Of a DNA stretch of 64,000 bases, positions 28,659 through 38,566 are shown piece by piece. The position numbers were made by a program, and so were the translations under genes. The number at the start of each line of letters is the position of its first letter. Position 1 is the first letter of the stretch. The DNA is from Fredinandcohnia onubensis. Its GTDB lineage: Bacteria > Bacillota > Bacilli > Bacillales > Bacillaceae_L. A model generated the notes under the pieces. That model was not told the origin of the DNA and made no database searches. It saw only the letters and a program-made list of their open reading frames with translations. The stretch is from positions 124,001-188,000 of the forward strand of contig NZ_NSEB01000011.1 of the NCBI RefSeq assembly GCF_002734215.1, read 5' to 3'.

Positions 28659-29975
28659 TTATTCACCTTTTTCGGCCAATTGTGCCAATAAGTGTAAACT
28701 TTCTTCAAACGTGAATTTCTCATCAGTTTGTTGTTTTAAGAAAGAAAGAATCTTTGGATAATACCTGATTGCTTCATCAACCTCAATTGAAGAACCCCTT
28801 TTATAAGCCCCAATATTGATTAAGTCTTCTGAATTGAGGTAAGTGGCCAAAATCCCTCTAATTTTTTCAGCATAAGATTTATGTTCGCTTGATGTAATTT
28901 GATTCATTACACGACTAATCGATTTTAATACATTTATTGCAGGATACTGACCTTTGTTAGCTAAACTTCGATCAAGAACAAAATGCCCATCAAGTATACC
29001 CCGGACCGTGTCCGCAATCGGTTCATTCATATCATCACCGTCTACCAGTACTGTATAAAAAGCAGTAATTGAACCTAAATGATTGGTACCAGTTCTCTCC
29101 AATAGTCTAGGAAGTGTTGTAAACACACTCGGTGTATATCCCTTTGTGGTTGGTGGTTCCCCAATCGCTAAGCCAATTTCCCTGCTTGCCATTGCAACTC
29201 GGGTGACAGAATCCATCATTAACATGACATCTAAACCTTTATCCCTGAAATACTCTGCAATCGCTGTAGCAGTCATTGCTGCCTTAATTCGAAGAAGAGC
29301 TGGCTGATCTGAAGTTGCCACCACAAGAATCGATCTTTTAAGACCCTCTTCACCCAAATCCTTTTCTATAAACTCTCTTACCTCTCGACCACGCTCTCCA
29401 ACAAGTGCAATTACATTAATGTCAGCAGTTGTATTTCGAGCAACCATTCCCAATAATGTACTTTTACCAACACCACTCCCTGCAAAAATACCAACACGTT
29501 GTCCTTTACCAACCGTTAAAAGGGTATCAATCATTTTGACACCAACCTCAATTGGCTCTTGAATTGGAGGACGAGATAGTGGGTTAGGAGGATCCTGTTC
29601 AGTAGGTGCCGACGACAATCCTCGAGGCAGTCCACTTCCATCAAGGGGATGTCCTAACGGGTCTAATACTTTACCAAGTAAACCTGAGCCTACTTTTATA
29701 TCTAGTGGATTGCCAGTCGCTTCGACAATGCTGCCTGGTGAAATATCCTTCACATTTGAAAATGGCATTAAGATTACATGCTCCTCACGGAAACCGACTA
29801 CCTCAGCTTGAATACATCTTTTATGTGTTAAGCCCACATAAATATGACATAAATCGCCGATCGAACATTCCGGCCCACGAGATTCTATCATTAAGCCAAC
29901 AACTCTCGTCACCTTACCGTACCGCTTATATGCATCGATTGTATGGATTTGATCTAGCAGCTCGATTGCCTTCAC
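28659..29975 (-). CDS. fliI: Flagellum-specific ATPase FliI
   Basis: Export ATPase related to F1-beta. The 438 aa include Walker A GSGVGKST at about residues 166-173, the catalytic segment ALVGERGREVREFIE, and Walker B VMLMMDSVTR. The C-terminus is complete. It lies between fliH and fliJ, its two partners. Confidence 0.97.
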   Translation of the reverse strand: MKAIELLDQIHTIDAYKRYGKVTRVVGLMIESRGPECSIGDLCHIYVGLTHKRCIQAEVVGFREEHVILMPFSNVKDISPGSIVEATGNPLDIKVGSGLLGKVLDPLGHPLDGSGLPRGLSSAPTEQDPPNPLSRPPIQEPIEVGVKMIDTLLTVGKGQRVGIFAGSGVGKSTLLGMVARNTTADINVIALVGERGREVREFIEKDLGEEGLKRSILVVATSDQPALLRIKAAMTATAIAEYFRDKGLDVMLMMDSVTRVAMASREIGLAIGEPPTTKGYTPSVFTTLPRLLERTGTNHLGSITAFYTVLVDGDDMNEPIADTVRGILDGHFVLDRSLANKGQYPAINVLKSISRVMNQITSSEHKSYAEKIRGILATYLNSEDLINIGAYKRGSSIEVDEAIRYYPKILSFLKQQTDEKFTFEESLHLLAQLAEKGE

Positions 29976-29978
29976 AAA

Positions 29979-30740
29979 CTATTCCTCCAATAGCAAAGAA
30001 AGAAGTTTTTCTTTTATCTCTGTAAGCTGAATGTCTACACTTGCATTAATCTTTCCAAAGGATGATTCAATCACACAATCTGCTTCTTTGAAATCTTCAT
30101 TCGGATAGATAAAAAGATCAGTTTCCCGATTAAGGATGGCAATTAACTCCTCTTTTTGCTCTATTACATATTGAAAATAATGTGGGCTGACCTGAATTGT
30201 AATGTTAGAATGTTCCTTTACTTCTTTCGTCGCCTTTTTAACAAGAAAAACAAAGTCCTCCGGTTTCTCAGAAAGATGAGACCCGATAATTTTTTCTGCT
30301 ACTGTCAAGCCGAGCTTAACAATGACTTCTTCGGAAGAATCAAGGTATTGATCATAATCTTGCTTTGATCGATCAATAATTTTACGAGCCTCAGAAAGTA
30401 AATCTCTATATTCTTGATAGCCATGTTCTCTACCCTCAATCAATCCAGCTTGAAAGCCATCTTCTGATGTTTTTTTGCTTAACAATTGTTTTTCTTCTTC
30501 CCATTCACGTTTTTCTACTAATATTTGTTGCCTAAGTGAGTTGGAATAGGAAATCGCATCTTTCACAATTTTATCCGCTTGTTCTCTAGCCTCATCTATT
30601 ATTTCTTGAGAGACTAACTGTGGATTTAGCTGTGGTTCGACTTGATTCGTCTCTTTTGTTTGTAGAACTTTAAGTCCGATAACTCTCTTAGGAGAATCAT
30701 TTGTCGTCTGCAATGAACCTGACTTAATTACGTTAGACAA
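29979..30740 (-). CDS. fliH: Flagellar export ATPase regulator FliH
   Basis: Binds FliI and links it to the C ring, like the b/delta stalk of ATP synthase. The 253-aa protein is mostly helical; the C-terminal domain carries VKLGLTVAEKIIGSHLSE and ECV-like positions (DCVIESSFGKINASVD). The start is set at TTG (SNVIKSG) with AGGAG 9 bases upstream, overlapping the fliG stop by 8 bases; a longer in-frame GTG start upstream has no ribosome binding site. Confidence 0.9.
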   Translation of the reverse strand: MSNVIKSGSLQTTNDSPKRVIGLKVLQTKETNQVEPQLNPQLVSQEIIDEAREQADKIVKDAISYSNSLRQQILVEKREWEEEKQLLSKKTSEDGFQAGLIEGREHGYQEYRDLLSEARKIIDRSKQDYDQYLDSSEEVIVKLGLTVAEKIIGSHLSEKPEDFVFLVKKATKEVKEHSNITIQVSPHYFQYVIEQKEELIAILNRETDLFIYPNEDFKEADCVIESSFGKINASVDIQLTEIKEKLLSLLLEE

Positions 30741-31752
30741 TAATATCATCTCCTCCGCCACGAGCGATGACAATTTCACCTGCTTCTTCGAGTCTACGGA
30801 TAACCGTTACTATACGAGTTTGTGCTTCTTCAACGTCACGCAATCGAACCGGCCCCATATATTCCATTTCTTCTTTAAATGTTTCAACCATTCGCTTCGA
30901 CATGTTTTTGAAGACAATTTCCTTGACTTCCTCACTTGCAACACGAAGGGAAAGCATAAGATCTTCATTCTCAACATCCCGAATCACGCGTTGGATTGCA
31001 CGATTATCAAGTGTCACTATATCTTCAAATACAAACATTCTCTTTTTAATTTCTTCAGCAAGTTCTGGATCTTGTATTTCGAGTGCATCTAATATCGTTC
31101 TTTCAGTCGAGCGGTCGACACCATTTAATACCTCGACAACTGCCTCAATACCACCTGTTTGTGTATAATCATGTGTCACTGTAGCAGAGAGTTTTCGCTC
31201 TAAGATTTGTTCAACCTCATTGATAATCTCAGGTGAAGTTCGATCCATAATGGCGATTCTTCTTGCGATATCTGCTTGAACTTCTTGCGGCAATTCAGAT
31301 AATATTTGTGCAGCCTGCCTTGAATCCAAATACGATAAAATTAAGGCAATTGTCTGTGGGTGTTCATTTTGAATGAAATTCAAAATTTGACCTGGGTCTG
31401 CTTTCCTTGCAAAATCAAACGGTTTAACCTGTAATGAAGATGTTAGTCGATTAATGATAATTCCTGCTTGCTCCTCACCCAGTGCTTTTTCGAGTACTGT
31501 TTTTGCATACCCAATCCCACCTTGAGTGATATAGTCTTGGGCCATCGCAATTTGATGGAACTCTTCCATAATTTGTTCTTTCGTATTGGCTTCCACCTTG
31601 CGAACGCCTGAAATTTCTAATGTTAGTTTCTCAATCTCTTCCTCTGAAAGATGCTTATACACTGAAGCTGAAACATCCGGGCCAAGTGAAATGAGGAGAA
31701 TGGCCGCTTTTTGTTTTCCAGTAAGTCCCATTTGCATATCTCGTTTTGCCAT
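30733..31752 (-). CDS. fliG: Flagellar motor switch protein FliG
   Basis: Torque-generating C-ring protein. The 339 aa include the N-terminal FliF-binding domain (LTGKQKAAILLISLG), the middle domain with the EHPQTIALILSYL segment (EHPQ motif), and the C-terminal stator-facing charged helix (RAIQRVIRDVENEDLMLSLR). The start is placed at ATG (MAKRDMQ) with AGGAGG 7 bases upstream; the ten-codon extension is not family-like. Confidence 0.96.
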   Translation of the reverse strand: MAKRDMQMGLTGKQKAAILLISLGPDVSASVYKHLSEEEIEKLTLEISGVRKVEANTKEQIMEEFHQIAMAQDYITQGGIGYAKTVLEKALGEEQAGIIINRLTSSLQVKPFDFARKADPGQILNFIQNEHPQTIALILSYLDSRQAAQILSELPQEVQADIARRIAIMDRTSPEIINEVEQILERKLSATVTHDYTQTGGIEAVVEVLNGVDRSTERTILDALEIQDPELAEEIKKRMFVFEDIVTLDNRAIQRVIRDVENEDLMLSLRVASEEVKEIVFKNMSKRMVETFKEEMEYMGPVRLRDVEEAQTRIVTVIRRLEEAGEIVIARGGGDDIIV

Positions 31753-31763
31753 TTCTCCACCTC

Positions 31764-33359
31764 CTACTCGTCTGCTAACCAAGAACGTAATAATTTCGCA
31801 AAATCTTCAGGTTTATCTTTCGCAAGCTTCTCCAATTGCCTTCTTCTAACCGTTGTTTCCGATTCTTTTTCTTCATTAACGTCTGGAATATGATCAAAGA
31901 ATACAGGTGCTGATTGAGGGATTTCTTCTTCAATCTCTGTTTCTTTCTTTTTACGTAAAAATAAGAATAATAGAATGATTAGGCCAAGGACTAAAATACC
32001 ACCTACAATATAAACCCATAAAGGGATTGCTTTAATGGTAGGTGATTCAGTAACAGTGGTCGTTTTCCCACTAAATTCTTGAACAGAAACGACAATTTTA
32101 TCCTGAATCTCTTCTTGTGTTAATTCAGTATTTTCATCTTGGTTAATACTAGTACTTACGATAGTGCTCAATATTCTCTCGATATCATCGACACTTTCCT
32201 GTGGCATAGTGGTCGGATTTTTCGGGTCTGGCGCTTCAACCATTACCTGGATTCCTAAATCTCTAATTTTATAAGGTGCTTCAACAATATTTTTTGTAAT
32301 ACGGTTCACATCTTTATTCACACGTTCTTCGATTCGTTCATAATCCCCATTACCAGCTTGTCCATCAGCATTATAGGATGGAATATCTGTTTCTCCGGTC
32401 CCAACAACTCCACCGGCCTGTGCCCCTTCACCTGTATAGGTTTCAGTAATACGCTCAACACTAATTTCGATCCCATCCATATTTTCAGGGTCAACTGGTG
32501 TGACTAAATTTTCTTGACGGTTTTCTTGTGTGAAATCAATATCCGTAGTAACAGATACAAAAACCTTATCTGGTCCCATCATCGTTCCAAGCATTTGCTG
32601 TACCTGTCTTTGAATATCTCTTTCAATCTCACGTTTCAAATCAAGCTGTGAGGCTACATTTCCAACAACTGATACATTTCCTTCATTTTCTAAGTCAAAA
32701 TACTCAAAGTTTTGATTCGTTATGACGATATTATCAGTAGGCAAGTTAGGAATACTTTTTGAAACTAAGTGATATAAGGATTTTATTTGCTGTGCGTCCA
32801 ACTTATATCCAGGTTTCGTGTTAAGAACGATTGATGCGGAAGCCTCTGCTTGGCTATCCTTCACAAAAATCCCTTCGTTTGGCATACTGATCATAACGTT
32901 CGCATCGTTTATCCCATCGATGCTCTTGATCATATTTGCTAATTCAGTTTGAGTGGATTCTAGTTTTAACATATTAAATTCATTATCGGTCATCCCAAAA
33001 CCAGCATTTTGACCAAAAAATGAATAATCAATGTTACCACTATCCGGTATTCCTTCTGCCGCAAGTTCGACCATTAAGGGTTCTACCAATTCCTCTGGAA
33101 CCTTAATGGTCGATCCATTATCCGCTATTTCAGATTGAATTCCTCTTGAATCTAACGTCGCTTTTATTTGCCCTGTTTCCTGTGGAGATAAATTGCTATA
33201 CATAGGAACTAGGTTTGTTTTCGTTGTAAAAAACACAGTAAGCGAAATAATGAAAATGAAAAGCAATGGCAACCCAATTATTGTAGCTTTTTGAAAGCCG
33301 GACTGTTTTTTCCAAAACTCTCCTATTTTTGTCTTATATAATAGTAGTTTCTCTTTCAT
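31764..33359 (-). CDS. fliF: Flagellar MS-ring protein FliF
   Basis: Forms the membrane ring that anchors the rotor. The 531 aa comprise a first membrane helix near residues 24-46, ring-building domains (VPMYSNLSPQETGQIKATL, then ANVMISMPNEGIFV), a second membrane helix near residues 448-470, and the C-terminal FliG-binding tail (PEDFAKLLRSWLADE). It lies between fliE and fliG. Confidence 0.96.
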   Translation of the reverse strand: MKEKLLLYKTKIGEFWKKQSGFQKATIIGLPLLFIFIISLTVFFTTKTNLVPMYSNLSPQETGQIKATLDSRGIQSEIADNGSTIKVPEELVEPLMVELAAEGIPDSGNIDYSFFGQNAGFGMTDNEFNMLKLESTQTELANMIKSIDGINDANVMISMPNEGIFVKDSQAEASASIVLNTKPGYKLDAQQIKSLYHLVSKSIPNLPTDNIVITNQNFEYFDLENEGNVSVVGNVASQLDLKREIERDIQRQVQQMLGTMMGPDKVFVSVTTDIDFTQENRQENLVTPVDPENMDGIEISVERITETYTGEGAQAGGVVGTGETDIPSYNADGQAGNGDYERIEERVNKDVNRITKNIVEAPYKIRDLGIQVMVEAPDPKNPTTMPQESVDDIERILSTIVSTSINQDENTELTQEEIQDKIVVSVQEFSGKTTTVTESPTIKAIPLWVYIVGGILVLGLIILLFLFLRKKKETEIEEEIPQSAPVFFDHIPDVNEEKESETTVRRRQLEKLAKDKPEDFAKLLRSWLADE

Positions 33360-33393
33360 GACATACCCCTAAGTAGAATATTTAAATCCCGGA

Positions 33394-33693
33394 TTAAACC
33401 TGCATCCTCATGATTTCTTGGTATGCTTCCACAACTTTGTTTCGAATTTGAAGTGTCGTTTGCAATGACACACTAGCTTTCTCAGAAGCAATCATTACTT
33501 GGTGTAAATCTACATTTTCACCCTTAATAAGCTTTTCGGTCATTTTATCCGAAGTCTGTTGAGCTTCATTTACATTATTTATGGCATCTTTTAAAAAGCT
33601 GCTAAATTCCTTTTGAACAGCATTCGCAGTCTTTGGCTGCATAATAGGCTTCGACAAAACCTGCGATGTTGCAATATTTATCTTATCAATCAT
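33394..33693 (-). CDS. fliE: Flagellar hook-basal body protein FliE
   Basis: Junction protein between the MS ring and the rod. The 99 aa include FSSFLKDAINNVNEAQ and the C-terminal segment VDLHQVMIASEKASVSLQ, then VVEAYQEIMRMQV. It lies between flgC and fliF. Confidence 0.95.
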   Translation of the reverse strand: MIDKINIATSQVLSKPIMQPKTANAVQKEFSSFLKDAINNVNEAQQTSDKMTEKLIKGENVDLHQVMIASEKASVSLQTTLQIRNKVVEAYQEIMRMQV

Positions 33694-33703
33694 GACTAAT
33701 CAC

Positions 33704-34153
33704 CTATTTTCCTATTTCTAAAGCTTTCATTAACATTCCTTTTGACGCATTAAAAACTGTTACATTCGCTTCGTAGGATCTAGTAGCACTCATCAGGTCG
33801 ACCATTTCCTTTAGAGGGTCTACATTCGGAAGAGCCACATATCCGTCAGCATTTGCTTCAGGATGATCTGGGTTATAAACGAGCTGAAATGGGGTTTGAT
33901 CTTCGACGATACCTGTCACCTTAACGCCATTTCCTGCTTTTGATTGATTCATTGCTTTTGATAAGTGGGAAGAAAAGCTGTTACCTTGTGGCTGCTGAAC
34001 AACCATTTTCCTTCTATACGGTTGCCACTGCCCATCTACAAGTTTCCCTCTTGTTGTATCCACATTTGCCATATTAGAAGAAATAACGTCCATTCTAAGT
34101 CGTCCCGCAGTTAGGGCTGAGCTACTTGTATTGAGGCTATGAAAAATTGACAC
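33704..34153 (-). CDS. flgC: Flagellar basal-body rod protein FlgC
   Basis: Proximal rod subunit, 149 aa. N-terminal rod motif SALTAGRLRMDVISSNMANV and C-terminal VDLMSATRSYEANVTVFNA. It starts 2 bases after flgB stops, so it is coupled to flgB. Confidence 0.96.
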   Translation of the reverse strand: MSIFHSLNTSSSALTAGRLRMDVISSNMANVDTTRGKLVDGQWQPYRRKMVVQQPQGNSFSSHLSKAMNQSKAGNGVKVTGIVEDQTPFQLVYNPDHPEANADGYVALPNVDPLKEMVDLMSATRSYEANVTVFNASKGMLMKALEIGK

Positions 34154-34155
34154 CT

Positions 34156-34551
34156 TTAGTTCCCTCCTTTTACGACTGTTTTTAATGTATTGAATTTCCC
34201 GCTAATTCTTTGTGTTATCGCATTATAATAGATTTGGTTTTCTGCTAATAGTGCCATTTCCTTATCGATATCGACATTATTACCATTATGGTTATATGCA
34301 GTATCATTCTTTGCAATGAGTGGACTGTTCGAACGTTTGCTGTTTGTAAATTCCATATGTTTTTCATTTGTTCGATTAGCTCGCATTAGGCTGTCCGTCT
34401 CATTAGCAAGAAGGTTTTTAAAGCTCACATCTTGTGCTTTATAATTTGGTGTATCCACATTTGCTATATTATTTGAAATGACCTTCTGTCTTAAAGCTGA
34501 ATAATCCAAAGCTTTTTCAAGCGAATGTATTGTATTTGAAAAAAGTTTCAT
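34156..34551 (-). CDS. flgB: Flagellar basal-body rod protein FlgB
   Basis: Proximal rod subunit, 131 aa, with the family motif VISNNIANVDTPNYKAQDVSF. The C-terminus (LAENQIYYNAITQRIS) is complete. First gene of the fla/che operon; ATG preceded by GAGGGG. A 326-base intergenic region separates it from codY. Confidence 0.95.
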   Translation of the reverse strand: MKLFSNTIHSLEKALDYSALRQKVISNNIANVDTPNYKAQDVSFKNLLANETDSLMRANRTNEKHMEFTNSKRSNSPLIAKNDTAYNHNGNNVDIDKEMALLAENQIYYNAITQRISGKFNTLKTVVKGGN

Positions 34552-34617
34552 ATAGACCCCTCACAAAAAAGTACTATCATTCGAATAAATATAACGAATC
34601 GTATTAACTCCTTTATC

Positions 34618-34646
34618 ATTGTAATGAAATTAATTCTATCTGTCTA
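34618..34646 (-). promoter_or_regulatory. Candidate sigma-A promoter of the fla/che operon
   Basis: Minus-strand TAGACA, a 17-base spacer, TACAAT; each hexamer differs from consensus by one base. The start site would be about 60 bases before the flgB ATG. I found no convincing sigma-D promoter (TAAA ... GCCGATAT) in this gap. A second -10-like TATAAT at 34715-34720 lacks a -35. Confidence 0.55.
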
Positions 34647-34669
34647 TGAAGCTTACGATAAAAAGTGAT

Positions 34670-34684
34670 AATTTTCGACAATTT
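34670..34684. promoter_or_regulatory. CodY-like box upstream of flgB
   Basis: AATTTTCGACAATTT matches the CodY consensus AATTTTCWGAAAATT at 11 of 15 positions. It lies between codY and flgB. In B. subtilis CodY represses the fla/che sigma-A promoter directly, so the site is plausible. The rest of this 326-base gap (34552-34877) holds the promoter above, the codY terminator and AT-rich sequence with no gene that I can support. Confidence 0.45.
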
Positions 34685-34835
34685 AGGACTTTCTACTCAT
34701 GGTTTCTGTTTATAATTATAGAATTTCATAGGAGGAGTTTCATCTGTTTTTTACAAAAATCGTCAAGTACATATTTCCACTTCAAATAATCGACAAATTA
34801 TGTTACGAATCGCTTTTATGATAATCATACAAATA

Positions 34836-34869
34836 AAAAAACGAAGATGGGAAATCCATCTTCGTTTTT
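34836..34869. terminator. Terminator after codY (works in both directions by sequence)
   Basis: AAAAACGAAGATGG and CCATCTTCGTTTTT form a 14-bp perfect stem with a 5-base loop, 9 bases beyond the codY stop. T runs are present on both strands. Confidence 0.92.
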
Positions 34870-34877
34870 CTTATTAT

Positions 34878-35657
34878 TTAATGTGATTTTAGTTTTTCTA
34901 ATTCAAGTAAGAATTTATCGTTTAGTACTTTAATGTACGTACCTTTCATTCCTAGTGAACGAGATTCAATTACACCAGCACTTTCAAGCTTTCTTAATGC
35001 GTTAACGATAACTGATCTTGTAATTCCCACGCGGTCTGCAATTTTACTTGCAACTAGTAATCCTTCGTTGCCATTTAACTCTTCAAAGATATGTTCAATT
35101 GCTTCAAATTCACTATAAGATAATGAGCTGATCGCCATCTGCACAACAGCTTTACTTCTAGCTTCTTCTTCAATTTCTTCCGCTTTTTCACGGAGAATTT
35201 CCATACCAACAACTGTTGCACCATATTCAGCTAAAATAAGGTCATCATCTTCAAATCTTTCATCTAGTCTTGAAAGGATGAGTGTTCCTAATCGTTCTCC
35301 ACCACCGATTATAGGTACAATCGTTGTTAATCCATTCTTAAACAATTCCTTATTCTCGATTGGAAAAGCAGTATAATCACTTTCAATATCGAGATTAGAT
35401 GATGTTTCGTGAATGTTGAATAAGCTTTGAGTGTACTCTTCAGGGAAATGACGATCCTCAATCATTTTCTTAATTCTTTCGTTTTCAATCGTTTGCTTGA
35501 TGGCAAAACCAAGAAGTTTTCCACGACGACTTAATAAGAAGGTATTCGCTCCAATTACGTCGGTTAAAGTTTCTGACATTTCCTTAAAGTTAACTGGTTT
35601 ACCTGCTGCATTTTGCAGCATTGCATTAATTTTTCTAGTTCTTTCTAATAATTGCAT
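34878..35657 (-). CDS. codY: GTP- and branched-chain amino acid-sensing global regulator CodY
   Basis: Represses nutrient-limitation genes when isoleucine, leucine, valine and GTP are high. The 259 aa comprise an N-terminal GAF ligand-binding domain, a linker helix, and a C-terminal winged helix-turn-helix ([20 protein letters not shown], followed by [13 protein letters not shown]). It is last in the xerC-hslV-hslU-codY operon, 23 bases after hslU, and ends at a strong terminator. Confidence 0.97.
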   Translation of the reverse strand: MQLLERTRKINAMLQNAAGKPVNFKEMSETLTDVIGANTFLLSRRGKLLGFAIKQTIENERIKKMIEDRHFPEEYTQSLFNIHETSSNLDIESDYTAFPIENKELFKNGLTTIVPIIGGGERLGTLILSRLDERFEDDDLILAEYGATVVGMEILREKAEEIEEEARSKAVVQMAISSLSYSEFEAIEHIFEELNGNEGLLVASKIADRVGITRSVIVNALRKLESAGVIESRSLGMKGTYIKVLNDKFLLELEKLKSH

Positions 35658-35680
35658 TTTTCTTGTTCCTCCTGATAATC

Positions 35681-37078
35681 TTACAAAATAAACTGACTTA
35701 AATCTTTGTTCTTCACAATTGTACTCAATTTCTCATCGACATATTGAGGAGTAATTGTGATTTGTTCCATCGTAATGTCCGGCGCTTCAAATGATAAATC
35801 CTCTAATAGCCTCTCCAAAATTGTATGTAGACGACGAGCACCAATATTATCTGTATCCTGATTCACTTGAAAGGCAACTTCAGCTATCTTACGAATAGCA
35901 TCGTCAGAAAATTCAAGTTGTATACCTTCTGTTTCTAATAATGCTGAATATTGTTTCAATAGTGCATTATCTGGCTCAACTAAGATACGGTAGAAATCAT
36001 CTACTGTTAACTTAGTTAGCTCAACACGAATCGGAAAACGACCTTGTAATTCAGGGATTAAATCTGAAGGCTTTGACATATGAAAAGCTCCAGCTGCAAT
36101 AAAGAGCATATGATCTGTTTTAACAGAACCATATTTAGTGACAACTGTTGAACCTTCTACAATCGGTAAAATATCACGTTGGACTCCTTCCCTTGAAACA
36201 TCTGCAGAAGAAGAATTATGACTTTTACCTGCAACCTTATCGATCTCATCGATAAAAATAATACCTGACTGTTCAGCACGGTTTACAGCTTCTTGTGTTA
36301 CCTCATCCATATCAATTAGCTTGGCTGCTTCTTCATTTGTTAAGACTTTACGAGCTTCTTTAACTGTTAATTTACGCTTTTTGCGCTTTTTCGGCATGAG
36401 GTTGCTTAGTGCATCCTGCATATTCATTCCCATATTTTCCATACCAGAGCCTTGTAATAGGTCGAACATAGATGCCTGTTGTTCCTCTACTTCGACAGTT
36501 ACATAATAATCCTCGAGTTCACCAAGTGCAAGCTTATGCGCCATTCGCTTTCTTCGTTCACTCAAGCTTTCTTCTTCATTTGTTTTCTCTACTTCAGGCT
36601 CAGTGTTATTGCCTCCAAAAAGCATCTCAAGTGGGTTTTTATAAGATGTTTGCTTTTTAGAGCTTGGGACAAGTAGTTCAACAATTCGTTTATTTGCATT
36701 TTCCTCAGCACGTTCGGAAACTTGAACCACTTTATCCTCTTTAACGAGGCGAACTGACGTTTCTACTAAATCTCGAACCATTGATTCAACATCGCGTCCG
36801 ACATATCCAACTTCAGTAAATTTCGTTGCTTCTACTTTGATAAAAGGTGCACCAACTAGTTTTGCTAGTCGTCTTGCTATTTCAGTTTTACCAACTCCAG
36901 TTGGCCCGATCATCAAAATATTCTTGGGTACAATTTCATCTCTTAGCTTTTCATTAAGCAGGTTACGACGATATCGATTTCTTAATGCCAATGACACAGC
37001 TCTTTTTGCTTCATGTTGGCCAATAATGTATTGATCTAATTTTTCTACAATCTGTCTTGGGGTTAGATTCGTCTTCAA
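35681..37078 (-). CDS. hslU: ATP-dependent unfoldase HslU (ClpY)
   Basis: Hexameric AAA+ ATPase feeding the HslV protease. The 465 aa include [17 protein letters not shown], Walker A GPTGVGKT near residue 59, pore motif region GYVGRDVES, the I-domain, Walker [10 protein letters not shown], sensor residues in [11 protein letters not shown], and the C-terminal tail NKDLSQFIL that docks into HslV. The start is set at TTG (KTNLTPRQ) with AAGGAGGGG upstream; nine extra codons are possible upstream but lie before the Shine-Dalgarno sequence. Confidence 0.95.
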   Translation of the reverse strand: MKTNLTPRQIVEKLDQYIIGQHEAKRAVSLALRNRYRRNLLNEKLRDEIVPKNILMIGPTGVGKTEIARRLAKLVGAPFIKVEATKFTEVGYVGRDVESMVRDLVETSVRLVKEDKVVQVSERAEENANKRIVELLVPSSKKQTSYKNPLEMLFGGNNTEPEVEKTNEEESLSERRKRMAHKLALGELEDYYVTVEVEEQQASMFDLLQGSGMENMGMNMQDALSNLMPKKRKKRKLTVKEARKVLTNEEAAKLIDMDEVTQEAVNRAEQSGIIFIDEIDKVAGKSHNSSSADVSREGVQRDILPIVEGSTVVTKYGSVKTDHMLFIAAGAFHMSKPSDLIPELQGRFPIRVELTKLTVDDFYRILVEPDNALLKQYSALLETEGIQLEFSDDAIRKIAEVAFQVNQDTDNIGARRLHTILERLLEDLSFEAPDITMEQITITPQYVDEKLSTIVKNKDLSQFIL

Positions 37079-37091
37079 AGTAGTCCCCTCC

Positions 37092-37634
37092 TTATAGTTC
37101 CTCAACTATAATATTTTCATTTGTATACACACAAATTTCACTTGCAATTTCTAATGAAGCTTTTGCAATTTCTCTTGCAGTTAAATGATCACCTGAATAT
37201 TTTTTCAATGCACGTCCTGCAGAAAGCGCGTAATTCCCACCAGAGCCAATTGCCAAAATCCCATCATCTGGCTCAATTACTTCACCAGTTCCAGATATAA
37301 GAAGCAAATCCTTCTCATCCATCACAATGAGCATTGCCTCTAATTTACGAAGAACTTTGTCGCTTCTCCATTCTTTTGCAAGTTCAACTGCTGCCCTTTG
37401 CAAATTTCCATTAAACTCTTCTAGGCGTCCTTCAAACATTTCAAATAGGGTAAACGCATCTGCGACCGACCCTGCAAATCCGGCAATAACCCTTCCTTGA
37501 AATAGTTTTCGTACCTTTCTTGCTGTATGTTTCATAACAACGGCATTTCCAAAGGTAACTTGACCATCACCTGCCATTGCTGATTTTCCTTTGTGTTTTA
37601 CAGCGAATATTGTTGTTGCATGAAAATTAGACAT
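37092..37634 (-). CDS. hslV: HslV (ClpQ/CodW) protease subunit
   Basis: Proteasome-like N-terminal nucleophile protease. The 180-aa protein starts [27 protein letters not shown], given here in pieces: SNF, then HATTIFAV, then [12 protein letters not shown]. The extra residues before TT mean that removal of Met exposes Ser rather than the Thr used by E. coli HslV, as in B. subtilis ClpQ. Catalytic Asp and Lys regions follow. It is 13 bases upstream of hslU. Confidence 0.95.
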   Translation of the reverse strand: MSNFHATTIFAVKHKGKSAMAGDGQVTFGNAVVMKHTARKVRKLFQGRVIAGFAGSVADAFTLFEMFEGRLEEFNGNLQRAAVELAKEWRSDKVLRKLEAMLIVMDEKDLLLISGTGEVIEPDDGILAIGSGGNYALSAGRALKKYSGDHLTAREIAKASLEIASEICVYTNENIIVEEL

Positions 37635-37650
37635 TTCTCAAACAACCTCC

Positions 37651-38553
37651 TTATGCACGTGGATGTGAGGACTTATAGATATTTCGCAAATGATCCTTTG
37701 TAACATGTGTATACACTTGTGTTGATGACAAACTTTCATGACCCAGCAGTTCTTGTACAGACCTCATATCAGCGCCCTCGTTTAAAAGATGTGTAGCAAA
37801 AGTATGTCTTAATACGTGTGGACTAATATGAATTGTAGAAGATGTGTTCTTTATCATATTATTTAAGATTAACCTGACTCCTCTTGTTGTTAGAGGTCCA
37901 CCCCGGAAATTAAGAAATAAATGGTTTGTATGTACTGAAGCTTTTTCAAGTAATTCCTTGCGACCTATGGATATATAGTTCGTTAGTGCTTGTTCAGCAT
38001 AGCTTCCAAAAGGGACATATCGCTGTTTATTTCCCTTCCCGTGAACAAACACAATCCCAGTTGAAAAGTCCAAGTCCTGGAGTGTAAGCTTACAGCATTC
38101 ACTCACACGGATTCCAGTCGCATAAAGTAACTCAAGTATAGCTTGATCCCGTTGCCCTAAGCTAGTTGAAACATCTGATACTCTAAATAGCTTTTCCAAT
38201 TCTTCTTCATATAAAAAATGGGGAAGTCTTTGTTCCCTTTTCGGTAATGACACCAGAATAAAAGGATTTTGAGAAATATGCTTTTCCCTTAAGAGGAAAT
38301 TAAAAAAACTGCGCAATGTTGATATTTTTTTTGCAACAGTACGTCTTGCATATTGTTTCTTATAAAGCTCAGTTAGATACAAACGCACATCGGAATATGT
38401 TACGTCAGTAAGATTTGAGATCGTTTCTCGTTTCATAAATAAGAAAAAGTGTTCAATTGACTGTTCATAATGCACAATAGTATATTCTGAATAATTTTTC
38501 TCGATTTGTAAATATTCTTTGAATAACTGTAACGATTTGTTCACATCTTCCAA
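37651..38553 (-). CDS. xerC: Tyrosine recombinase XerC (CodV)
   Basis: Resolves chromosome dimers at dif with XerD. The 300 aa have an N-terminal SAM-like core-binding domain and the catalytic set: Arg in YATGIRVSEC, Lys in HGKGNKQRY, HVLRHTFATH (His and Arg), LLGHESLSST (His) and the nucleophile Tyr in TQVYTHV. The start is set at TTG (EDVNKSL) with GAGGTG 6 bases upstream; this N-terminus matches CodV. First gene of the xerC-hslVU-codY operon. Confidence 0.95.
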   Translation of the reverse strand: MEDVNKSLQLFKEYLQIEKNYSEYTIVHYEQSIEHFFLFMKRETISNLTDVTYSDVRLYLTELYKKQYARRTVAKKISTLRSFFNFLLREKHISQNPFILVSLPKREQRLPHFLYEEELEKLFRVSDVSTSLGQRDQAILELLYATGIRVSECCKLTLQDLDFSTGIVFVHGKGNKQRYVPFGSYAEQALTNYISIGRKELLEKASVHTNHLFLNFRGGPLTTRGVRLILNNMIKNTSSTIHISPHVLRHTFATHLLNEGADMRSVQELLGHESLSSTQVYTHVTKDHLRNIYKSSHPRA

Positions 38554-38566
38554 TATTTTCACCTCA

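Noticed and set aside
30767-31168. 133-codon plus-strand open frame opposite fliG
   Set aside because: Antisense shadow of fliG with no ribosome binding site or family match.
34715-34720. TATAAT as the main fla/che -10
   Set aside because: No recognisable -35 at 16-18 bases; the TAGACA/TACAAT pair nearer flgB is better.
34709-34760. AGGAGGAG on the plus strand in the codY-flgB gap, following a tiny frame
   Set aside because: No start codon at a suitable distance; the only downstream frame begins at CTG and lasts 25 codons.
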